Shown here: positions 36,701 to 48,078 of the stretch, one piece after another
Position numbering within the stretch: the first letter of the stretch is position 1
Layout of the letters: each line of letters opens with the position of its first letter
Assembly: GCF_022458985.1 (NCBI RefSeq)
Contig: NC_061789.1
Coordinates: forward strand, 9,338,357 to 9,402,356
Source: Mugil cephalus
Taxonomy: Eukaryota; Chordata; Actinopteri; Mugiliformes; Mugilidae
Direction of reading: 5' to 3'
Length of the DNA: 64,000 bases
Notes under the pieces: generated by a model
Told to the model about the DNA's origin: nothing
The model's database searches: none
What the model saw: only the letters and a program-made list of their open reading frames with translations
Position numbers and translations under genes: made by a program

Positions 36701-39700
36701 GATGTTTTTAGCTCCTACATCAGCGTAGCTACCTTCCTAACACAAGAGGGACCTGGAACAACCTACGTAAGTACACAGTGATTGGTCAAGATGACCTGAC
36801 AGGGAAGTCCAGTGTTTAAATAATGTTGCTGTATGTCACACAGAGATAAGTGACGCTACTACACCAACTACCAGGTCCAACTTTCCTCTAGGCAGCATAA
36901 ACGGAAACATTGAAGATTTCTACTTTTTGGAGGACCTCTCTTTGGTCACCTTTTTGACCAAAGCCTTTCTGTTCAGGTGGTTTCAAAATTCTTCCACGGT
37001 TACGGAGGCCACTCAGCTCCTGGGAACACTCAATGTGGTGATAAGATAAGAGCGAGCTTATCACATTTATGGCTCCCGTTCAGTACAATTCAATTTTATT
37101 TTATTTTATAGTGTCAATACTAGCAATATAAACCATCTCAAGACGCTTTACAAAATCCCTGTTCCTATTATTCCTACTATTCCTTTGACTTCTTTGACTT
37201 CCTGGCTTGGTACGATGTGTCTATTTCTGTCCAGGATCAAATGGCTGAAGTATGACCAGGGTTCAGGGTTTGCTGCCATGACAAGGTGTCTGAACACGTC
37301 ACAGCCTTCCCAGTCTTACCGGATGATTCCCAGGCCAGGCCAGCTGAGCTCCTCTATGTATCTAAGTGAAGGTGAATGTCGGTGGGTCTCCTCTCTGAAG
37401 TCCTGTCTGAGGCACAACGTGGAGCTCATCACCACCACCAGTTCCGTCAGCTTCTCCACCAGGACGTCCACATCCTCCTGCTGGGTCCCCAGAACTGGAC
37501 AAGAGGGAGAAGTCGTGTTATTTGCTTGCTGATGATTTCCCCCTTTGTCAGCTAAGCAGAATGTGTGCGCCAAGTGACCTGCAGCGGTCAGGAGGGGACT
37601 GAAGCGAACACAGGTGCCCTCGTCGTCCAGCTCCACCACGTCGACTCCACTGGTGGGAACCAGCTGGGCCAGCTGTTCACCCAGCTACACACATGACAAT
37701 TGAAAAGAAATGCGCCATTGTGGCAGTCAGCTAGCTGGAGACACTGAAAACAATTGTTCTGCCAAAAAGGTTCTGCTCAGAAAGGCCCATAAAAAGGCCA
37801 ATTGTGGCAGATTATTATCCCAACATCCATAAATTAATTTTGGAAGATGTAACCGGCATGAATACAAAGCTCAAACTACCAAAATAATTATCAATAATTA
37901 TCAAAACTTTTTATGTTATTACGTCAAACATTTGATTTAGTGTGAATATATAAAATATTATACAGTATCTACACCGATCAGACATAACATTATGACCACC
38001 TTTCTAGTACTGTGCAGGCCTCCCTTGTGCCTCCAAAACTCATCAGAGAAAAGAAATGGGCCTTCATTGGGCAGTGTCTTTGGGTCCTGTGGGTTAAGGG
38101 GAGGGGCCTCCGTGGACCAGGCTTGTTCCATTGTGTCCCACAGATACTTGATCAGTTTGGGATCTAAGGAATTTGGGGGCCAGGTCAACACCTTGTACGG
38201 TTTTTCGTGTCTTTTGAGTTGTTCCTAAACAGGTTTTGTGTGTGTGTGCGTCTGTGTCATGATTCATCCTGCGGGTCAAGGTGGTCAAGGTGCCTCGTCC
38301 AGGTCCAGGAGGGTCCTACATATCTAAATAGCCTCCACATGAATGCCAGGTCCAAAAGAACATTGTATTGTCACAAGATGGTCAATGTCATTTCCTTCTC
38401 CTCTCAGTGGTTTTAATATTGTGGCTGATCAGTGTATACACCAGTCTCAACTTGAACTAGCAAAGTCACAAACATACAAGGTGCAGAACTTGACAAAAAC
38501 AAATGTAAAACACCCACCCATCTGTTGAAGGCATCAAGAACCTCTTTCTCTCCAGAACACAAGCCTTCTACTGAACCTCCACTGGATGCTAACGACAGAG
38601 AAGAAGAGAAAATAAAGGAATACAACAATTACATAGTTGGGTTGGTGAGTGTGTAGTGACATTATTGCCCTCATATTGTCTTAGTTATTACTCTTCATTT
38701 TTCAGCTGATTCTTTAAAACACAGATCAATTAAATAATATGTTTAAAATTATAATGTAATCTATTTATTTCTATTTATACAGTACGACCTCTTTTAATTT
38801 TCACTCTAACTAACAACATGTAAAGACCTTAACACACAGAGCACAGTATCTCTTCAGTAAGGGATGAAAGTGTATCTTAACGAACACGGTTCTTAACCTT
38901 GGGGTTAATCGCCGACAAGGGCATCAGGATCTAGTCGCAAAGAGCTGCCATAAAATACCGTCTTTATTTTCAACTACTTTCACAGTGTTGCGTCTGGAGT
39001 CCTTACCAGCACTCATTTCTTGGGAAAACTTGAACAGCACCACAGGAGAGTTTAGATCATCCTCAACCTGTTGGACACACAAAGACACAGATCAAACATC
39101 TGAGGCATTTATACTTATTTATTACTTAGCATCACGTCTGCTTTTCGACCATGCAAAATAATTACAGTTGAAATGGTGCAATGTAAACGTGTAACAAAGA
39201 GGAGTTTGCTTTGTGTCCATGCCTGCTGAAGCTACTATGTGCCCATGGTTACTGTTAACTGTATGTCGCATACAGTTTTTGTTTGAGTTGTCAAACTCAT
39301 GGCGGTGGTGACTGAACCCCTTGCCTCTTAGTGGTATGGAGCAAACCAAAGCTACAGGTCCAGTCTGGAAGATAAACTGGTAGCCATGCAGTGTTCAAGC
39401 TGACACTTGATTAATATCAGCTTTCTCGGGCATTTAGCAATTTCATTATTGCATTTACACTGTAAAATACGTCAAAACCAAGTCTGAGAACCCGGTTAAA
39501 TGTCAGTTTTTTCACCTACAGGTGATGTTCTCTGTTTAAAGTCACTCTGTTATCAGGGTCAAATTGAGCTATTCTGAGCCATAACCAGAAGTGAATCCAG
39601 GAAACATCCGACCTCAGGTCAATCACACATGGTGCATTTCTATTTATTCTATTTTTCTAAACCACTAAGACAGGAAAGAAAACCCACAGTGAAGCTCATC

Positions 39701-42700
39701 ATCAAAAGTGACATTCAAGTGAGGGGTTAGGGCAAGCGATATGTGGGGAAGTAATGAAGGTTGCCGTTTTTCTGGGGTGTTAATGTTGGGAGTCATGAAT
39801 AATTCATGTGTAGTGTTACACAAACCTAAAAAACTTCCGTGTGTTCTATACATGCTGAATTATACATTTACAATACTACGCAAGTCAAATGGTCAAATGA
39901 CCCAGGTCAGGTCACAAGGCATCATTATGCCAGATCAGAATCAACACCTTCCCTACAGTGGAAGTGTAATTTTTCAAAACAGACCTAAGAAAACAAGTTC
40001 TATGGCATAAAACCAACTTCTGGTCACTTCTGGTCAAGTTGACTAATGTAGTTAGGCTGTTAGTTGGCGTCAGCTTGAGAAGCAGCTCAGATGACCATGA
40101 ATTTGACCTAACAGACTACACGGACTCTAACCACAGTCTCAGAAACACACTGGTCCACACACCAGAAGCCTATACATGCAACTAGTAAGACATTTCTAGA
40201 ATAACCATTTCCATTTCTAAATAACCATGTAGGATGTCTCTACTTGTGGCACGACAAACATTACAAAAAAAGATAAAAACTATAATGAAACTGTAATGAA
40301 AGGGTTGGTACCTTGTAATTACACCAACAGAATTTTGCTATTTGAGCTGTCTACAGAAAAATATTCAGGTTGGGCTTCAACCGCAGACTCTTGTATATGA
40401 GCTTTTACATCGAGACTTAGGAACTGCAGCTCTTTAATTTGTACCAAAACAGATCAAATGTCTTTGGACAGTTGACCTCAACAGCTGGTTTTTGGTGGAC
40501 AGGTAGGCTGGTGAAACATCTGGAGAAGTGTGGCATTTGAATTTGGGAAACGATTTGGTGTGAACCAACAACATACTGTGAAAGGAACTCTAAAGCAGAC
40601 CATGAAAAGACCGCAAAGACAAACTCCTTTCCTAACATCTATTCATGGGAAGAACACTCCAACCTCAACCCTAACACTAACCCTAACTCCAACCCTAAGC
40701 CTAACCCTAGACTCAGGGATGTCATTGTCAACGTCTACCATGAAGATTTCACAAAGGTTTCCCTACAAACCTCTGAAAAGGCTGAACTGGTCTTCCTTTT
40801 TTTGTTTCTGTGTTTTACTAAACTAAAATCAACCTATACCAGATTAAAAATAATAACAGAGTGTGGATAAGAAAAGGTTTGACGAAAGCTTGGAACGGCT
40901 CACAGCGAAGGCAACGTGGTTTTATCTTCACTGGTTCTCCTAATCTATTCTAACACAGAGTGAAGCTAATGTCATTTTCAGACAAGGAGAACCAAACAAT
41001 ATGATAGATATATTACATTTAAATGGTTTAAAAGTTGTCCAGTACAGACAGGAGACAGCTGAACGGTCATATATTGATTTTTTTTTTTTACTATTGAATC
41101 TTTAAGTAACATCAGTGGTCTAATGACATTTACAGGTACGTAATTGTTCAACTAAGGAATGTAATGGGGTGCAACATGACACATCATTAATTATTCATGA
41201 CCCTTGTATTTCTCCCAAAGGCAACAAAACACAATGACTGTGGAGAGGCATTCCCTGAAGTACCTCAAAGGACATGCCTGAGTGGTCCACATCCTAAACA
41301 ATTAGGAATTAGGAAGAAGTGAACAGTCCATCAGCCAATGGAGAGACCCTACCACCGCTGAGCTGATGTACGTGAAGGAAAATGGTCAGGAGTGTCAGGA
41401 AGGAAAAAAGGGAGTGGGGGGAAAGAGGGTCGTGAAGGGGGCAAAGGCTTGGTCCCACCTACAATAGAGAGCATGAGAGAGCCCAGAACGTCCCGCAGTG
41501 AAGCCCCGGAGATGGGCGGGATCGGCGACACCACGCCCTGGAACCAAGGTAACCCACACTGACTATAACTACAGCTACACACACACAGAAAGGTATTCAC
41601 ACACACACACACCTTGAGGCCCGCACACACCCTACTGACACAGTGCTACCAGAGGCGTCTCTCTGAGTACCACTGTGTCACGATGCGGGGTCGCCGACAC
41701 TCTTGGTTGTTCACTGCATCTGGATTAAAGTAGCTCGGATGTAAAGCGCTCTGAGACAGGCAATCAATTTCAGCCACTGCCTGGACACAGTGTTTGCCTT
41801 CAGCGGATGCCAGTGAACAAGCCTTTTAGCCAAGTCTGCTTTTCCTGAGAGGGTTTTAGTGTGAACACAACTCTTATGTTACCATTGTCAAAGCCTCCAC
41901 GAGAGAGATCTCTGTCTCAAGCGCATCCTACAAACACAAATGGGTTATTCTTGAACATCTGCGAATCATCCGCATTAATTACTTAGCAAAACATGAATAG
42001 ACTGATGTCTTCTGCTATGTAAACGTTCTCAACAAACACTTAAGTTTTATGTCATGCAATAATCACACGGTTATTTAAGTATGTTTATAAGACAGATTGG
42101 AAGTAGGAGCCAGTGGGCTTAATGTTTAGTGCCTCATGCAGAATACACAAGTCAGGAAGAGATGAAAGTCGCTAAGAGATAAAACAATTACATCAATTTA
42201 AGTTTTTTTTTTCCATTGCTTGCAAGTCAAATCAGGTGACTCTCTGCAGGAGAGTTGCCTGAGAGAGTCACAGCAAAGCCACCACAGTTGTGGTTTTGAT
42301 GATCTGCAACACAAAGCCAGTAGTGCATTCTCTGTTTAGTTATAAAATACCAAGTGTTTACAGATCTTCAGTGGCTTGACTCGTTTTGGACCATGCCTCG
42401 CTCTGTGCTGTGCTAACATGTCTGAACCATAGACTGTATAAATATGGACAACGTGTCTCCACTTCCTTGCTATTTACCCAGAGGAATGGGCGGCGCAGTC
42501 TTGTGACTTTGGAGACAGAGTCTGATCAGCGCGGCCCGAAAGTGGAGCCAAGTGGAGCCGAGATATCGATGATGAGCCGAGATATCGTCACCACAAGGGG
42601 GAGCTCTACTTGCTTTGGCTTCAAAGCCGTATATTACAGAGAGTCTGGCCAACTAGGGAATGGACTGTCTGAGCTATTCTGCTGTGCTGATTGGTTCTGA

Positions 42701-45700
42701 GCTGGTCACATGTTTCATGGGCGTCATGTTAGATACTTCTAACAAATATTCACCAATAGAGAAGTGGCAATAACAGAGAATACAATTGTATTAAAAATTA
42801 AACTTTGCCACAGTGCTCATTTGGGAATAGCCCTTACAGGCCCGTTAATGGTGAAAGGTATCAAACATGGCGGACATGATTTGAGTTTGCCAGACTCTCT
42901 GTAATATACTGTTCCGCTATCCATGTTTACACAGTCCAAGGTCCGAACATGTCTGACCAGTTACCTTTCACAATGCAAGACATGTCATTATCAGCGGCAG
43001 AGCAGTAAGAGAACACGTACCGACGTTTTGATAGAGGTCAAAGACTTCAGCTTCTGTAGGAGTTGCTGGCTCTAAGAGAGAGAGAGAAAGAGACAGATCA
43101 GCACTTATGTAGCAAAGTATGTTATGTATGGCGGCCTAGCTTAGCTTTAAGAGCAGCAGCTCACCAGAGTGGTGGCGTGTCTGATCTTCTGCACGATCCC
43201 ATTGTGCCCAAGATACTGCACAGAGAGCCAGAGAGGCAGCGCTCGCAGCTTCTCCACGGGCTGGCTGGAGGTCAAACCTGCAGCGAGAGACTAGGAGACA
43301 AAACAGAGACGCAGCCTAAAGCCAAGCTGACTGAGAAGGCCACAAAAAATAAATAAAACAGAAAAAATACTTCCACAAAAAGCTGTGAGAATGTGAAATC
43401 AAAAATGATGCAAGCTAACCAGCGCTGGGTCTTCGTGTCTGTAGAGAGTGACAGCGGTTACAGCAGGCAGCCCCAGCCACTGTCCCGGGGTCAGTGTCAT
43501 GCTATCACTTCTGGTGGCTGCCTGGAAGGTGAAGAACGATGCAAACAGAAAAAAGTTACACAAGGAGGCTTCCTGTGTGTCTGGCTACTGTAAACAAAGT
43601 GAGGCAGGGACGGTTCAGAAGTTGGCACGTGTGGATGGTGGAGAGTCGGGTAGTCGCTGCCTGTTTTTTCTCATCATCCAATGCTTCCTGTTTCTGTTTT
43701 TTATAGGTTTTTAAACTGTGGGCGTATGACTAAAGCCATCTAATCTAAAATACGACACTGTTTTTTAAAAGTTTTTTATAGACATACCAGCAATAGGAAA
43801 CTCATCTACATGTGGTCTAAAGGAAGAAGAACATTCTCAGTTCTCTCACACTCTGCAACAATAATAGATTTTATGTTGTCATTAAAGACCAAACGCCACC
43901 ATTTATTTTTGTACTGGTTTCATCATTTAGCAGATAATCAATCATATTATTTTAAAAAGAGATTACCATGACAGCAGAGGTGACCTGACCCAGTGCTAGT
44001 GTTGCCAAGTTGACCCTGTAGAACAAACCACAACATTACAATAAAACCAATGCACATATATATATATATATATATATCAGTGACACTTACGTAATCCTGG
44101 CTGGAGTCCTAGTGCATTATTATTTGGTAGTACAGTACTTAAACATTGCCTTAAACCAGTGGTATCATCTAAAGTCCTCATAACACACTTATCTGTTGCT
44201 AAGCTAACCCTTATCCTTATTCTTCTTCTGTTCTTAACACACGTACATGTGGTCCATGTCACCATCTTATCCCACTGTGGGATAAATAAAAAAGGATTAT
44301 CTTATCTTGTTAGAGGGCAACAGAGCTCACCCACCCTTCCACATGAAGCCACAAGCTGTACTGATCACACAAGTCCTTCAGACGACCCAGCTTGTCCGTA
44401 TGGCCGGCTCCAGGAGTTCCTGGTGAACAAACCCCCCCCAACAAAAGTCAGGTTCTGATAAATGTATTATCTTGAACTCCTGTAACACCACATGCATGCA
44501 CGGTGCAGAGTGCACAGTCTGAACTTTGACGGTTCTCACCAGCGTTGGCAATCAGCAGCAGAGGAAGCTTTCCAGCTTCAATGTCTTCTTTGATTAGTTT
44601 GTCCAACATGGCAACGTCCTGGAAATGAAAATCGTTTAAATTATCCGATAGTTGTGTGTGTGTTTTTTTTTATGTTTTTTCATTTAATTGTGATCTCCTA
44701 CCATTTGGTGTTGGGATCCAAAGATGGTGTTGCATGGCACTGTGCACAAACTGGAGAGAGGGAGGCCAAGCTGAGGACACAGACATCCACAAGAAAATCA
44801 CTTTCTATTATATATGCAACTGGACAAAAGACAAATAAATCAATTCGTGTCTAATGGTATTCCAGCAGTGGATCTATAATTCCCTAATTTATTTTCGACA
44901 AAGAAGGAGTATTCCTGTGATATATCCGTCTTTCGCACCTGGCTGCACAGGTGCTGTCCCAGACCAGGTCTGCATGAGGCGCTCTGGTAGATGATGGGCT
45001 GTTTGGAGCTGAGGACGGAGTAGCCCTCGGAGGCGTATTCCTCGTAGCGGGAGTTGATGACCAGTCGACAGACTTTTACGAGGCCGTCCCTGTCATCCTC
45101 ATGGAAGCAGGCGGAACCGTTCTCAAACCTGACGGCCAGAAAGTTAAAAAATAGTCACGCGACAGAATCAGCGTATGTGAATTTGAAATCAATAAATCTA
45201 ACCTAGATACAAAAACACTACTGAAACATCAGATACAGACAATTTATGAATGGAAACTTTCATTATTATAAAGGTAGTAGTACATTTTACATTGCCTCTC
45301 TCTTTGCAAACATGAATATTTGATGTGCTGTAAGCAATGAGATTACTACATTAGCAAGTTCATTATAAAGTAATTCAGCTTGTAATTACTATGGTACAAC
45401 ATGTTATATTGTCTTAGTGTTTGGCTCCAGGGGCTGAAATGATGCAGATGTCGACACACAGGCATTTAAAGCTTGAGGAAGTCAGAAAACCACTAAGGTC
45501 ATTATGTTTGAAGATGAGTTAATTTCGAGGAAGTGTTTCCAAACTTACAAGTGTCACAGTTTGAGCTCTACTGTAAAATATCAGACGTGTATACATTTGA
45601 TAAACTTCCCTTGTGTGCGGTGTCCACAGATGAGTCGCAGGGCCACATACCTGAAGAGCCTGCAGAGCCACAGAGTGGTGTCGGACAAGATGCGGGTGGT

Positions 45701-48078
45701 CAGCTTCCGTAGTCGCTCTCTGTCCAGCACGGAGATGTAGGCCGCCAGGCTGTGACCCAGCAACGCCATGTGACCCTGCTCACCCACATTCTGCATCCTA
45801 CTGGAGACACCAAGACAGAAGCTTTATCACACACTTCACACTGTGGCACGTCCATTTCATCCACTCCTTTGTCTCTGTTGGGCAAACTATGCAAATATGA
45901 AACTACACGAGTGGTTTCAGTGGTGGTTCTTTGCTTTCCTCACGCCGTTTTGTTTTTTTTCCGTTTCATGCAGTGAGCATTTCTGCACAAGGCAAGAACT
46001 TTTGGGCGATTTTTTTGGCCATGCTTCACATTACTCAGTCCTTAGAAGTCAAAGTTCTTGATAAATAGTTATGTTATAAAGCACTGGTTCCCAACCTGCA
46101 ACCTACAACCTGCAAGCTGATGCTGCATTCAAGACAACTTGGGGAAAAAATGAGCTCAAGTTGTCAAACTTGGAAATTACTGCTTCCAAAATGAAACAAT
46201 AGCTGCTGTACATATTTTAATGTTGACAATACACCAAACTGATTTTTTAACCTATAACATGAATGGTATGAATGGTAATGCTATGGTATCGGAGGTCTGA
46301 AATTTCCAAGTTGGAATACAGAATTTTAGTGTTCATTAAGGCATCATAAAGGACGAGTTTTTTTCATCGAAGTCACTGTTGTCAGAAAGATGGAGAGTAA
46401 ATTTATGAAGCTAGGAGATTGTGTCCTAACTACAAACAAATAGTAAAAATAATACTATACTATACTTAAATGTTAGGATGTAACATTTTTTTACATTTTT
46501 CTTAGATACAAGTACGAAAAAGGTTGGGAACCACTGTTATAAAGCATAAGTCTTCAACGGGGGTCCGAGACCCCTAGGGGTGTGTGGAGGTACTGCAGGG
46601 AGATCACAAAGTCTTTGGTTGATTAGACATTTTTATGTATTTTTTTAATCCCCACCACCCAGAAATTGAAATTCTTTAAATACAAATTAATTTGAATCCA
46701 ATATATTTTAGTAAAGGGATAAGGGGAAGCTTTATGCTGAATGCAAAAATTATAATAATAATGTATATTTACAAATAGCACTGGGCCAATTTAATATAGA
46801 ACACATATAGTAGGTAGGGGGTCCCCACCCTAAACTTTGGGGTTTAAGTTTGGGGTCTTTGGCCTGAAAAACATTGAAGACCTCTGTTATAAAGACTTAC
46901 TGTTGACTGGGCTTGTCCTCTTCCTCCTCCTCTTCATGAATGAGGTTGTGAACTAAGTGCAGTATAGAAGCGACATCCTGGCCGCTGCAGGAGAAACACA
47001 AAGAACAGTGAGCGCCTTCGGTTGCTAGGCTTTGGTGGAACACTTTAGCTAAAGTCACATGTGTATATTTGTCTTAACTGTGTAAATCAGGATTAAATTA
47101 GCTTAAAATTATATGTTTTTGCAGAACAAAGTAGTCTTAACTGGATTTGGAGTTTTCTCATATTACAACTGGAATCGCTCCACAGAAATGCTGCCACGAC
47201 CAACCGACTGGATAACGAGTAACTTTAAACTCCAACCTGGACTGACAGTGAGAGTGTGTGTGTGTGCATGTGTGTGTGTCTTACTCTCCCTGCAGGGGTC
47301 CAGGAATGCTGCTTTTGCTGAAACACGGCCTTTCTGTTCCTGCCTGCAGCTCCCTATAGAGATGCCCACCACAAACACAGAGTTTAAAATATAAGATAAG
47401 ATAATCCTTTCATTTATCCAACAGCTTCTCGGTTGCTTAACAGGCTTTGCCAGTTAGCTCAGTGCTATTTCCTTGTGAAATTTTCTTGTGATGCCAATCT
47501 AATACTGAAGAATGCAGAGTCATAGGTGGTTTGGGCTTCTGGGTTAATTTGACCCTACGCAGACCCTAGCACCGTAAGCGACATGCACGTCCCCAGAAAT
47601 GTAACCGTGGTGACGCGGACTGCGAGAGCTGCGATTGATTGGTTGGTGTTTCCAAGTGCTTCTCCATCTCTGCAATTTTCAAACTAGTTGGTTTGGATCA
47701 ATTAAGATGGAATCAAGATGTACGACTCGTCTTTTCAGTCGCCATTGTTGAAAGTGAAGTAGAAAGTAGAAAACCCAACTGGCAACAAAGACACGGGCGT
47801 TGTTACTGAGCCAGCCAGACTGACGAGCTCTCGCCACCTTAGGTTACAAGCATAAGTTACAGTGTCTATGTCCCACAGTACTCTACAACAGCCTTTAGAA
47901 AGGTTCTTAACTGATATCATAAGATCATTAAAAAAGGCACAATTGTACCTTTTGGCATTGTTTTTAATTACAAGAAAACACACAACCAAATCTGATCTTA
48001 CCTCTGTCCATCTCCAAGTATCCTCATGGCCTCACTCAGGTTTTTTCCCACTTGAGCCAGCGTGGAGTCCACCATCAT
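33797..48078 (-). CDS. pdxdc1: PDXDC1, pyridoxal-dependent decarboxylase domain-containing protein 1
   Basis: PLP-decarboxylase-fold protein of poorly known activity. Coding exons (minus): 48002-48078, 47285-47353, 46901-46984, 45651-45800, 44939-45128, 44702-44770, 44540-44618, 44335-44419, 43967-44015, 43420-43521, 43165-43290, 43021-43071, 39007-39067, 38518-38588, 37579-37684, 37320-37494, 36102-36220, 35893-36014, 35483-35575, 35276-35372, 34978-35076, 33797-34131. They join to 802 codons (human 788). Diagnostic matches: MQNVGEQGHMALLGHSL, LRKLTTRILSDTTLWLCR, CNTIFGSQHQM, GHTDKLGRLKDLCDQY and VGSVLNWFSPVQ. The motif DSMTLTPGQWLGLP stands where active group II decarboxylases have a PHK lysine, so classic chemistry is doubtful. 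The C terminus (SMSETSSVGQPEE onward) is acidic, with an Ala-Glu-Val repeat. The start is the first ATG of exon 48002-48078; an upstream exon (50,738) appears non-coding. A 75-nt cassette candidate is at 41,463. Confidence 0.97.
33836..33911. repeat. Coding minisatellite in pdxdc1 last exon
   Basis: Degenerate 9-15-bp units related to gcttctacagcctcagcg. On the pdxdc1 strand they encode repeats such as VEAAEAVEAAEAVEAVEAIE. It keeps frame. Length is likely to vary between individuals (inference). Confidence 0.8.
36530..36960. repeat. Relic MITE-like repeat in pdxdc1 intron
   Basis: Starts with cgggaacttttactccaggc and contains reversed words such as gttcctgc-type and tagaggaaagt near the end. 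It shares word use with the relics at 3,820-4,235 and 6,469-7,002. The ends are approximate. Confidence 0.4.
37083..37160 (-). mobile_element. Retroelement tail fragment
   Basis: The text acaattcaattttattttat...gtgtcaatactagcaa...atctcaagacgctttacaaa is, from memory, a common fish element tail. Short and degraded. Confidence 0.4.
37970..38436. mobile_element. Non-autonomous TIR DNA element, second copy, about 467 bp
   Basis: The left end tacaccgatcagacataaca and the reverse complement of the right end tacactgatcagccacaata are inverted repeats extending about 30 bp, ending in accacc / accac. Same family as 1,716-2,552, here uninterrupted. It contains gggggccaggtcaacacc (about 38,174-38,191). 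It lies in the pdxdc1 intron between exons 38518-38588 and 37579-37684. The frames on it are not genes. Confidence 0.75.
40661..40710. repeat. Interstitial telomere-like (CCCTAA)n tract, degenerate
   Basis: Five to six near-copies of ccctaa with variants (ctcaac, cactaa, ctccaa, gcctaa) in a pdxdc1 intron. Confidence 0.75.
41463..41537 (-). CDS. pdxdc1: Candidate 75-nt cassette exon of pdxdc1
   Basis: In the 4-kb intron between coding exons 43021-43071 and 39007-39067, a GC-rich stretch reads, on the gene strand, ggttccag|GGC...ATT|gtaggt. It encodes 25 codons, starting GVVSPIPPISGAS and continuing LRDVLGSLMLSI, with no stop. Both flanking exons are in phase 0 at this junction (...SIKTS and VEDDLN...), so inclusion adds 25 residues without a frame change. 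I do not recall this segment in human PDXDC1. It could be a fish-specific or alternative exon, or a chance open frame; the 5' splice site is weaker than its neighbours. Confidence 0.5.
42418..42951. mobile_element. Fold-back MITE in pdxdc1 intron, about 534 bp
   Basis: The ends are imperfect inverted repeats (catgtctgaaccatagactg against reversed catgttcggaccttggactg). A second inverted pair of 23 bp with one mismatch lies inside at 42,631-42,653 and 42,885-42,907. Resembles a fish repeat with the word atagactgtata. Non-coding. Confidence 0.6.
44056..44077. repeat. (AT)n microsatellite
   Basis: About eleven AT units in a pdxdc1 intron, 41 bp before exon 43967-44015 on the gene strand. Confidence 0.85.
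44262..44312. repeat. Target-type fish repeat with imperfect palindrome
   Basis: atcttatcccactgtgggat followed by aaaaaaggattatcttatct. The words recur near 47,393-47,420 (aagataagataatcctttcat). From memory this is a tail of an abundant fish non-LTR element. Confidence 0.4.
46082..46536. mobile_element. hAT-type MITE 1, about 455 bp, with 8-bp TSD
   Basis: The left end cactggttcccaacct and the reverse complement of the right end cagtggttcccaacct match at 15 of 16 positions and look like a hAT terminus. An identical 8-bp duplication TTATAAAG flanks it at 46,074-46,081 and 46,537-46,544. No transposase. Confidence 0.8.
46545..46886. mobile_element. hAT-type MITE 2, about 342 bp, sharing the TSD
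   Basis: The left end cataagtcttcaacggg and the reverse complement of the right end cagaggtcttcaatgtt are inverted repeats. TTATAAAG flanks it at 46,537-46,544 and 46,887-46,894, so it was inserted next to MITE 1 at the same 8-bp site. Its right edge is 14 nt from pdxdc1 exon 46901-46984. Confidence 0.75.
47251..47279. repeat. (GT)n tract next to a pdxdc1 donor
   Basis: On the gene strand this is a CA-rich tract beginning about 5 nt after the donor of exon 47285-47353. Confidence 0.85.

Noticed and set aside
38207-38416. Small frames between 37,958 and 38,528
   Set aside because: They lie within a TIR transposon copy that has no coding function.
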